DNA from: Oscillospiraceae bacterium
GTDB taxonomy: Bacteria > Bacillota > Clostridia > Oscillospirales > Ruminococcaceae
Length of the DNA: 38,762 bases
Assembly: GCA_902779915.1 (NCBI GenBank)
Contig: CACZDM010000012.1
Coordinates: 1-38,762 of the forward strand
Reading direction: 5' to 3'
Of the stretch, positions 32,906 to 38,762 are shown piece by piece; the stretch's first letter is position 1; every line of letters starts with the position of its first letter. The position numbers and the translations under genes were made by a program. The notes under the pieces were generated by a model that worked only from the letters and a program-made list of their open reading frames with translations, was not told the origin of the DNA and made no database searches.

Positions 32906-33466
32906 TCACTGTATTGGTGTTACAACTATATTTGACGCGCTGATTCCCGTTGTTCCAATGATTATGTCTTTTATTTGGGCTGCTTGTTGCGCGTTCATGT
33001 CTGGTGCTTTAACGGTGACGTTGACTCTGTCCGCTTCAACATACGCCACGCAGTCTTCAAATCCCTTTGCTTTAACTTGGTTTTCTATCGAAGTTTCTTG
33101 TTCGTTCATCTCAGTAATCTTTAAAGCTTGCGTTGTTGCGTTTGCTTTTTGATCGCCGGTGATCTCGGAAGAAGCCAGGAGTTTGTTTATGTCCTCAGCT
33201 GCTTCGTCGTGTGAATTCTTTTTGTCAAGTCTTGCCTGGGTGAAATAGTCGTTGATCTTTGGGGTTGAAACCAGTTCTGCTTCTCCATAGTTTTGGCCTG
33301 GACTAGTCTGGGACTTTGATGACGCTCCTAAAATGTCCATAACGCTTATTGCTCCCTCGTCTCCAGCCGCGAATTGCCAATTCAGATAGACCGCTATTCC
33401 CAAAATTAAAACCAGTGATGAAATTATGATTTGTCGCTTGCCGATTATCACATTAAATCTTTTCAA
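32906..33466 (-). CDS. spoIIIAH: Stage III sporulation protein AH
   Basis: SpoIIIAH is the mother-cell membrane protein that binds forespore SpoIIQ and forms part of the intercellular channel. The protein has 186 residues, starting at TTG 33466 with GGGGGAA directly upstream. One N-terminal membrane segment (about 12-29) is followed by a long linker and the C-terminal ring-building (YscJ/FliF-like) domain, here from about 115 on (VKAKGFEDCVAYVEADRVNVTVKAP). It is the last gene of the operon, 21 bp after spoIIIAG. Confidence 0.93.
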   Translation of the reverse strand: MKRFNVIIGKRQIIISSLVLILGIAVYLNWQFAAGDEGAISVMDILGASSKSQTSPGQNYGEAELVSTPKINDYFTQARLDKKNSHDEAAEDINKLLASSEITGDQKANATTQALKITEMNEQETSIENQVKAKGFEDCVAYVEADRVNVTVKAPDMNAQQAAQIKDIIIGTTGISASNIVVTPIQ

Positions 33467-33487
33467 GAAAAATTCCCCCTATTTTGT

Positions 33488-34054
33488 TTATTTTTTTCCC
33501 GCTGCTCTTTTAACAACGGAGACTCTGTTTGTTTTTATATCTAGCGATTTTGTGACCGCGTCGCTAACTCTTTTTACTATCAAACTGTTGTCTGCGCCTT
33601 CGCATACCACAACGACCCCCTTAACTCTTGGCTCTTTTTGAGTCACAATTAAAGCTTGCTTCCCGCCAGAGCCGTCAACTATAACCACATCATGTTGTGT
33701 GTTGTTTCTGTTTGTTTGTTTTCCTGAAGCGTTTTCGTTGGAATCTGATGTTTTTCGCTCTGAGTTTGCATACACATTTTCCACGCCATTTTCAAGCGTT
33801 ATGACAACTTCTGAATTTCCAACCCCCTCAATTTGTGATATCATAGAATTGATTTTTTGCTCAAGTTGCTGGACATAGGCCTCGGTTGATAGGTTTAAAT
33901 TTTTCGATTCACCACACATATTTTTGTCATTGGAGTTTTTTGGAAGGAGAGTTGAGATGCTAATCAACAAAATTCCAACCATTCCTATAATTAATATGTA
34001 TTTGGTTTTTTCTTTAGAATATAATAATTTTTCTAAATATTTTTTAAATTCCAT
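33488..34054 (-). CDS. spoIIIAG: Stage III sporulation protein AG
   Basis: SpoIIIAG forms the large ring of the SpoIIIA channel. The protein has 188 residues. One membrane segment (about 18-37) is followed by a ring-building domain with LEQKINSMISQIEGVGNSEVVITLE and, at the end, VKGVVVVCEGADNSLIVKRVSDAVTKSLDI. AAAGGTGAT precedes the ATG. It lies 14 bp after spoIIIAF. Confidence 0.93.
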   Translation of the reverse strand: MEFKKYLEKLLYSKEKTKYILIIGMVGILLISISTLLPKNSNDKNMCGESKNLNLSTEAYVQQLEQKINSMISQIEGVGNSEVVITLENGVENVYANSERKTSDSNENASGKQTNRNNTQHDVVIVDGSGGKQALIVTQKEPRVKGVVVVCEGADNSLIVKRVSDAVTKSLDIKTNRVSVVKRAAGKK

Positions 34055-34068
34055 ACACTATCACCTTT

Positions 34069-34524
34069 TTATTGTTGATAATAGATTATTTTAGGATCTA
34101 TTCCCGTTTCTTTTTGAACAATTTGTTTTATTTGATTAGCATCATAATTTTGGTCTTTAGCAATTTTTAAATAAACATTTTTTACTTTTGAGTTATCTTT
34201 ACTAATATCTATGCTTATGTCCAAAAATTTATAACCACTTTTTGCTAAAACAATTTTTAAAGCGCTCTTTAGTTTTTCTTGGTCTGTTTTTTTTAAATAT
34301 TCGTTATAGCACGTGTTTATATCATTGCTGTTATATATTTTAGATAGACAATTAGATATATCCTGACAGTTGAAATTTTTCACCAGTGGGCTTACTAGGC
34401 TGCTGATCAAAAAAACATTTAGAACCAGTTTCATGGTTTTTTCCATATTTCCGCCAGGAACGAGCATGTAAAAAATGGTTCCGCAAATAATTGAAATACA
34501 TATATATACCACCCAGTCATACAT
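34069..34524 (-). CDS. spoIIIAF: Stage III sporulation protein AF
   Basis: The protein has 151 residues. Two N-terminal membrane segments (about 3-21 and 33-48) are followed by a soluble domain with beta-alpha pattern (GYKFLDISIDISKDNSKVKNVYLKIA). The length is below that of Bacillus AF (~206), as often in Clostridia. AGGAGGT precedes the ATG. It lies 12 bp after spoIIIAE. Assignment rests on position and topology as well as sequence. Confidence 0.9.
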   Translation of the reverse strand: MYDWVVYICISIICGTIFYMLVPGGNMEKTMKLVLNVFLISSLVSPLVKNFNCQDISNCLSKIYNSNDINTCYNEYLKKTDQEKLKSALKIVLAKSGYKFLDISIDISKDNSKVKNVYLKIAKDQNYDANQIKQIVQKETGIDPKIIYYQQ

Positions 34525-34536
34525 TTACTAGACCTC

Positions 34537-35691
34537 CTAACTTTTTGCAACAGTGATCATCAAAGCCGTGGTTGAAATTATTAAAATGCCATAGCTTATT
34601 AAAAATGCGAGCAAAATTGAAAGACAGTCTTTTATTGAACACATCATGTTAGCAACAGAGCTGACGTTTAAAGCTTGGGCCAGTCCGCTGGTTAGCGAAA
34701 TGGATATAATAAAAAAAACCAGCATTAAAATCGAAGGCAACAATGTTGCGACGCAGACCAAAATTCCAAATCCGCCAACCGCCGATTTAATCAACATCAA
34801 ACACCCAACAACTGTCGACATAGCATCCCCTAGGGAGCCGCCAATGATTGGAATAAAACTGCTGGACGCGAATTTAGCCACCTTCATCCCCACTTCATCT
34901 GCTGAGACTGAAACCGCGTTTTGCATTGTGAACAGGCCAACAAACACGATAAGCAGCAGTGATAAAATAAAAATAACCGTCTTTTTAATTGAGGAAATTA
35001 TCCCTCCAATGTTAAAATTTCTATTTAGTGAGCTAACAACAGATAAAGCCAAAAAAATTCCAATTGCTGGCAGTAAAATGTTTGCAATAATTAATGACAC
35101 TATCTGTGATGCAAAAAAAAGATTGGTGGTGTATCCCAGCGAACTTGATTCTCCCCCGGAAACAGCGATTGCAGCGCCAAAAACAGGAATGAAGCAAAGC
35201 ATAAAATTTCCAAACGCTTTTATTGTTTGAGCAACGCTTGATATACACCCGACTATCGGCGCGATGATGACCCCACATGTGCATATTGAAGCAATTGAGC
35301 TTAAAATTCCATTTAGGCTTGAATTTTCAACCGTGGTTTTGAGCCCATCAAACAGTGCACAAAGCAAAATTATTGCAAAACAACTTGCGAACAAAAAAAA
35401 TGGCTTTTTTAAGATGTCGAATATTTTAGAAAATAAGAACTTAAAAAAATTAACCATCGAAAATTTTTGAATATCACACGGACTGGAAGAATTTATTCCA
35501 AATTTTTTCAGATCATTTTCAACATTATCCGGCAATTCATCAAACAGTTCATTTATTTTTAAATTTTCATACTCTTCATTAACCACATTAGAATATTCAC
35601 TATCATTGTCATATAAAGCATAGACATTTTGAGAAAACGAAACTAGACATAAAAATAACAACAGCGCTATATATATTAACCATCTTCTCAT
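34537..35691 (-). CDS. spoIIIAE: Stage III sporulation protein AE
   Basis: This polytopic membrane protein of the SpoIIIA complex has 384 residues. An N-terminal signal-like segment (4-25) is followed by a polar region and then about seven or eight hydrophobic segments from residue 75 on. Family-typical stretches are FVGLFTMQNAVSVSADEVGMKVAKFASSSFIPIIGGSLGDAMSTVVG and KSAVGGFGI. GAGGGAT precedes the ATG. It lies between AD and AF as in all known operons. Confidence 0.93.
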   Translation of the reverse strand: MRRWLIYIALLLFLCLVSFSQNVYALYDNDSEYSNVVNEEYENLKINELFDELPDNVENDLKKFGINSSSPCDIQKFSMVNFFKFLFSKIFDILKKPFFLFASCFAIILLCALFDGLKTTVENSSLNGILSSIASICTCGVIIAPIVGCISSVAQTIKAFGNFMLCFIPVFGAAIAVSGGESSSLGYTTNLFFASQIVSLIIANILLPAIGIFLALSVVSSLNRNFNIGGIISSIKKTVIFILSLLLIVFVGLFTMQNAVSVSADEVGMKVAKFASSSFIPIIGGSLGDAMSTVVGCLMLIKSAVGGFGILVCVATLLPSILMLVFFIISISLTSGLAQALNVSSVANMMCSIKDCLSILLAFLISYGILIISTTALMITVAKS

Positions 35692-35725
35692 ATTTATCCC
35701 TCTTTATAAATTTAAATATCATTTA

Positions 35726-36115
35726 TTAATTTAAATAAATCACTCTTTTGATAATGCTCATTAAATCCAAAAACATCGGCAAAGCCATTAAAATTATTGT
35801 CACTTTACCTGTTAACTCAACCTTGCCAGATATAGCAGAATATCCGAAATCTTTACAAGTTTCAGAGGACATTTGCGTTAAATAACAGACTCCAAGCGAC
35901 TTCATAACGGTGGATATGTATATATTGTTTAGATTAAAATCGGATATCCATTTGTTTATAACGTCAAACACGGGTGAAAAATTTTTTATTATAATCAAAA
36001 ATATTATCACCCCTGCAATCAGCGATGTTAGTATTGAAAATTCTGGATTTGTTTTTTGCAAAATCACACACACTGAAACCGCGATCAAGGCCAGGCCGAT
36101 GATTGAAAAAAGCAT
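35726..36115 (-). CDS. spoIIIAD: Stage III sporulation protein AD
   Basis: I start at the ATG at 36115 (GAGGTTG upstream), 10 bp after spoIIIAC; a longer frame from 36160 would overlap AC. The product has 129 residues and is very hydrophobic, with three to four membrane segments, opening MLFSIIGLALIAVSVCVILQ. The conserved STVMKSLGVCYLTQMSSETCKDFGYSAISGKVELTGKV is present in the middle. It is a membrane component of the SpoIIIA apparatus. Confidence 0.93.
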   Translation of the reverse strand: MLFSIIGLALIAVSVCVILQKTNPEFSILTSLIAGVIIFLIIIKNFSPVFDVINKWISDFNLNNIYISTVMKSLGVCYLTQMSSETCKDFGYSAISGKVELTGKVTIILMALPMFLDLMSIIKRVIYLN

Positions 36116-36125
36116 ATTATCAACC

Positions 36126-36323
36126 TCAATATAATCCAAATAAATTTTTAATTGTTTCAAATAGTCTACTTATTTGCGCTACTATGATAAATAAAACAAC
36201 AATCAATCCAGCTAAAGAAGTCAACATAGCCTGCTCTTCGCGCCCTGACCTAATTAAAACCTGATTCAAAACCGCAACAATGATCCCTATCGCAGCAACT
36301 TTAAAAATTAAATCCACATCCAT
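36126..36323 (-). CDS. spoIIIAC: Stage III sporulation protein AC
   Basis: This small membrane protein has 65 residues, the normal size, with two hydrophobic helices (about 5-23 and 34-54) linked by the conserved RSGREEQAMLTSLAG. AAGGGAT lies before the ATG. It lies between AB and AD in the operon and probably forms membrane rings with AD. Confidence 0.93.
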   Translation of the reverse strand: MDVDLIFKVAAIGIIVAVLNQVLIRSGREEQAMLTSLAGLIVVLFIIVAQISRLFETIKNLFGLY

Positions 36324-36363
36324 AATATAAATCCCTTATTTTAAAAAATACTATTTGTATTGC

Positions 36364-36873
36364 TTATATAAATATCACAAGAACTGCCAGACCCATCAAA
36401 ATTCCCAGTGATTTACATAACTTTCCCTTGGTTTCACAAAGATTTTTCGCAAATTCATAGCTTGTTTCAAATCTTTTTTCAATATGATCCAAGGCAGATA
36501 TTTGGCCAGTCGAATCCGAAGCCCCTAAAATATTGGCCATCGAGCTCAAAAGTTCTTCATCTTCTTTTAAAATACTGCTATTCCAATTAGTAATTGCTGT
36601 TTCCCAAGCTGTTGGAAATGGCATACTATTCATATTATTTTTGACATCATTCAAAAAAGAAAGACTTTTAAAATTATTATTACTTAATAAATCATTTACT
36701 ATATCATATATTTCAGCCTGTGTGTATCTAATTTCTGTCTTAATCCAATTTACTAATTGTATTAATTTCTCAATTTGCTTTTGATTGATTTTTAAATTCA
36801 CATAATGCGATATTCCCATAATCACGGGACAAATCGCCAAAATCGTTATGCCCAGCTCCCGCAAACAAATCAC
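36364..36873 (-). CDS. spoIIIAB: Stage III sporulation protein AB
   Basis: The protein has 169 residues from a GTG at 36873. Membrane segments at the N-terminus (about 7-25) and at the very C-terminus (LGILMGLAVLVIFI) bracket a helical domain similar to GspF/PilC-type proteins, with LIQLVNWIKTEIRYTQAEIYDI typical of AB. Keeping the first membrane segment requires an out-of-frame overlap of 104 bp with the end of spoIIIAA. The ribosome binding site at this GTG is weak, so an internal start cannot be excluded, but it would remove the segment. Confidence 0.85.
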   Translation of the reverse strand: MICLRELGITILAICPVIMGISHYVNLKINQKQIEKLIQLVNWIKTEIRYTQAEIYDIVNDLLSNNNFKSLSFLNDVKNNMNSMPFPTAWETAITNWNSSILKEDEELLSSMANILGASDSTGQISALDHIEKRFETSYEFAKNLCETKGKLCKSLGILMGLAVLVIFI

Positions 36874-37741
36874 TCACTTTAACAATCGATTCCACTTTAC
36901 ACGGCTCGAATTTTCCTTTCAAAATCGCTATGTTTTCAAATGCGCCAGTTTTGAGAATTTTTTTTATCACGTTCCTTTTGACCATGTCCTGAAAATTTCC
37001 CGCATGGGCGGTTGCAATCAACTCCACTCCAGCTCCAACACACGCTTCGACCGCTTTTATATCAGCTTCATTTCCTATTTCATCACACACTATGAATTCT
37101 GGACTCATAGTTTTGATCGCCGACACTATCGCATCCTCTTTGTTCCAGCAATCAAAAACATCAGCATTCCCCACGTTGTGTTGTGGTGTTCCGTTCAAAC
37201 AGGAAGCAATTTCTCCCCGGCTGTCAACAACAGAAACAAGTCTACACTCTAGGTGTTTAATAATATCCGTGAGCAAAGTGGTCTTTCCGCTAGCCGGCGC
37301 CCCAACTATCAGCAATTTGCCCAATTCACCTCCTAACATACCGATTAATTCTTGCGCAACTCCCAAAATTTGTCTTGAAATTCTTAAATTTATTGAACTA
37401 ATTGCCCTTAAATTAATTAATTTATTGTTTGCATCATATATTGCCGTCCCTGTCAATCCCGCCCTGTGTCCACCACTCATAGTAATAAATCCTTGTATTA
37501 TTTCATGTAAATGAGCATGCACAGAATATCCGCAGATAGACTTAAAACATTCTTGAATTTCATCAGAGTTTAATATTTTATTTACATTATGTAATTTATT
37601 TCCATAAATAACACAAATTTTCCGACCAGCTCTTAATCTAATTTCACGTGCATTTTTCTGTACATCAATTGGCGTTTTCAACAAAATGTGATTTATTTTA
37701 TCTGGCAATTTTTGCAATATTTCACTAAACTTAACATCCAT
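36770..37741 (-). CDS. spoIIIAA: Stage III sporulation protein AA (ATPase)
   Basis: This is a secretion-type ATPase that powers the SpoIIIA complex from the mother cell. The protein has 323 residues. Walker A is VGAPASGKTTLLTD (about 154), Walker B is EFIVCDEIG, and ELIATAHAG follows. The N-terminal domain contains REIRLRAGRKICVIYGN. The start is the ATG at 37741, with AAAGGAGG 14 bases upstream; a seven-codon out-of-frame ATG frame lies between. The C-terminal 35 residues are encoded in the region overlapping spoIIIAB. Confidence 0.93.
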   Translation of the reverse strand: MDVKFSEILQKLPDKINHILLKTPIDVQKNAREIRLRAGRKICVIYGNKLHNVNKILNSDEIQECFKSICGYSVHAHLHEIIQGFITMSGGHRAGLTGTAIYDANNKLINLRAISSINLRISRQILGVAQELIGMLGGELGKLLIVGAPASGKTTLLTDIIKHLECRLVSVVDSRGEIASCLNGTPQHNVGNADVFDCWNKEDAIVSAIKTMSPEFIVCDEIGNEADIKAVEACVGAGVELIATAHAGNFQDMVKRNVIKKILKTGAFENIAILKGKFEPCKVESIVKVSDLFAGAGHNDFGDLSRDYGNIALCEFKNQSKAN

Positions 37742-37782
37742 AATTTTTATACATGCCTCCTTTTAAACATCTACTTAACAAA

Positions 37783-37811
37783 TTAGTATGCTGGTTGTCC
37801 AACAACTATTC
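37783..37811 (-). promoter_or_regulatory. Sigma-E-like promoter of the spoIIIA operon
   Basis: On the minus strand GAATAGT (37811-37805), a 14-base spacer and CATACTAA (37790-37783), near the sigma-E consensus. It lies between the upstream terminator and spoIIIAA. Confidence 0.6.
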
Positions 37812-37828
37812 TCAAAAACAACAAAAAA

Positions 37829-37859
37829 ATGGACTCGAAGTAAAAAACTCCAAATCCAT
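37829..37859 (-). terminator. Strong intrinsic terminator before the spoIIIA operon
   Basis: On the minus strand ATGGATTTGGAG and CTTCGAGTCCAT pair along 12 positions (including G-U pairs) around a 7-base loop, followed by seven T. It ends the unit that contains the 171-residue membrane protein gene. Confidence 0.85.
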
Positions 37860-37953
37860 CACTGATTAACAATTTAAAATAACTTCAAACACCAAAGGAC
37901 AAACTAAACCCCCGAAAGCACCTGGCGAGCATAAAACGAACACCCTTCAAAAA

Positions 37954-38469
37954 CTACTTAACAATCAAACGCAACTTTGTCCTTGCGCCATTCAAAGGAG
38001 TTGTCCCATCTAAAGAAACAGTTGAAATATCGATGACAGCGCTATATTCCCCTTCGGGCAAAGGCCTAGTTAGATTAACATTTCTTATAGACTGACCGGG
38101 AGGAACCGCCTTCGACTCATAAATCGTCTCCGCAGTGTCATCTAAAATAACTTTAAAATAAAAATAGCATTTATTATCTTTGGGATTCGCCAAATCCATC
38201 TTAACATTTTTCTTGTTTTTTTCTATACAAACACTCTCGCGACCAGGTATTTGAATTCCATTTTTATCATGTTTCTCGCCATAATCATAATCCATCCCCC
38301 AGTCACCAGCACTAGGATCTGTCTCAAGAGCAGGCTTAGACTTGTCAGGGCCCAAACTAAAAAGAACAACACCCGCAATCACAGCAGCAGACAAAACAAT
38401 CAGAATAAAGATAATAATAAAACGTTTTTTCTTCTTCTTATCATCACTATCATAAGCATACCGATCCAT
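37954..38469 (-). CDS. Conserved single-pass membrane protein, function unknown
   Basis: The protein has 171 residues. A short charged N-terminus (YDSDDKKKKKR) precedes one membrane segment (about 17-39), followed by an acidic linker with DWGMDYDYGEKHD. A beta-rich extracytoplasmic domain then carries IQIPGRESV, NPKDNKCYFYFKVILDDTAETIYES and PLPEGEYSAVIDIS. This pattern recurs in uncharacterised proteins of gut Clostridia, to my knowledge without assigned function. AGAGGATG lies before the ATG. The gene begins only 61 bp past 5S rRNA, with no terminator or clear promoter in between. Confidence 0.75.
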   Translation of the reverse strand: MDRYAYDSDDKKKKKRFIIIFILIVLSAAVIAGVVLFSLGPDKSKPALETDPSAGDWGMDYDYGEKHDKNGIQIPGRESVCIEKNKKNVKMDLANPKDNKCYFYFKVILDDTAETIYESKAVPPGQSIRNVNLTRPLPEGEYSAVIDISTVSLDGTTPLNGARTKLRLIVK

Positions 38470-38530
38470 AAAAGCACCATCCTCTCAGAAAAGCAAACCC
38501 ACACCCCATCAAGTGAATAATTATTACAGT

Positions 38531-38646
38531 AGCGGCATCAACCTATCTTCCCCAGCCGTCTCCAGCTAAGTATTTTCGGCGCAAATGAGCTTAACTTCTG
38601 TGTTCGGAATGGAAACAGGTGTGACCTCATCGCCATCGACACCGCT
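38531..38646 (-). rRNA. rrf: 5S ribosomal RNA
   Basis: The minus strand begins AGCGGTGTCGATGGCGATGAGGTCACACCTG, continues with the universal CCATTCCGAACACAGAAGTTAAGC, and ends GGTTGATGCCGCT, which pairs with the 5' end. It is about 116 nt, the full expected length. Confidence 0.96.
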
Positions 38647-38734
38647 TTAAAATCTAAGCAAATAAAAAATTCGCTCAAAACTGAATAAGGAAAACTCAAA
38701 AACAAATCAAACGAAAAAAACCAAAAAACTTTGA

Positions 38735-38762
38735 GGTCAAGCCCTCGACCGATTAGTACTCG
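38735..38762 (-). rRNA. rrl: 23S ribosomal RNA, 3' end only
   Basis: On the minus strand CGAGTACTAATCGGTCGAGG and the following GCTTGACC are the conserved 3' terminus of 23S rRNA. The rest lies beyond the window. The 88-bp spacer to 5S contains no tRNA. Confidence 0.92.

Noticed and set aside
34646-35230. 194-codon open frame antisense to spoIIIAE
   Set aside because: It is a shadow of a membrane protein gene; it has no start signal or family features.

Overview
The window reads as chromosome from a low-GC, spore-forming Clostridia. The evidence is consistent AT-rich codon use, AGGAGG-type ribosome binding sites, consensus sigma-A promoters with 16-18 bp spacers, a complete spoIIIAA-AH operon, spoIVA, a SipL-type DUF3794/LysM gene, the dipicolinate synthase genes dpaA and dpaB, and fermentative/anaerobic genes (AdhE, FabV, rubrerythrin). 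Placement near Oscillospirales/Ruminococcaceae is an inference from the DUF4474, DUF5050 and conserved membrane-protein families. I see no phage, plasmid, transposase or CRISPR genes.

Layout. 1-275: cut-off end of an interspersed repeat. 276-3690 (-): dpaA-dpaB-asnB. 3703-5025 (-): fabV with its own terminator and promoter. 5105-5552: a complete copy of the repeat. 5591-8188 (+): rubrerythrin and an exported M16-type peptidase. 8192-10926 (+): adhE. 10977-12188 (+): an Mg2+ M-box riboswitch with a readable antiterminator/terminator switch, then corA. 12250-14254 (-): a DUF4474 membrane protein and a metallophosphoesterase. 14335-16913 (-): a znuABC-type metal transporter. 17147-18364 (+): a histidine-kinase-like protein without a recognisable phosphoacceptor helix. 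18413-18873 (+): rpsO. 18890-19603 (-): a DUF1275 protein. 19709-20190: second complete repeat copy. 20224-20594 (+): rnpB. 20634-21427 (-): pyrE. 21518-23080 (-): spoIVA. 23214-25135 (+): a secreted repeat protein joined through a perfect A_AAA_AAG slippery site to a papain-like cysteine peptidase in the -1 frame. 25158-26723 (-): sipL. 26920-28204 (+): a membrane-anchored DUF5050 protein. 28214-30577 (-): a ClpC-like ATPase. 30730-30852 (+): a 40-residue cysteine-rich protein. 30871-32333 (-): an AGCS amino-acid symporter. 32618-32757 (+): tRNA-Leu(CAA). 32867-37811 (-): spoIIIAA-AH. 37829-38762 (-): end of an rRNA operon (23S 3' end, 5S) followed by a small membrane protein gene.

How the genes work together. 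Sporulation dominates: the SpoIIIA channel apparatus, SpoIVA and its partner SipL for coat assembly on the forespore, and DpaAB for the spore-core dipicolinate. Sigma-E-like promoters can be read upstream of spoIVA and spoIIIAA and, more weakly, sipL; a sigma-K-like one lies upstream of dpaA. The rest is housekeeping: metal import (zinc/manganese and magnesium), fermentation, fatty-acid synthesis, pyrimidine synthesis, RNA processing and proteolysis.

The most unusual items are the frameshift-linked secreted cysteine peptidase between spoIVA and sipL, and an uncharacterised 450-480 bp inverted-repeat element family, whose two full copies both end 33-38 bp before a consensus promoter.
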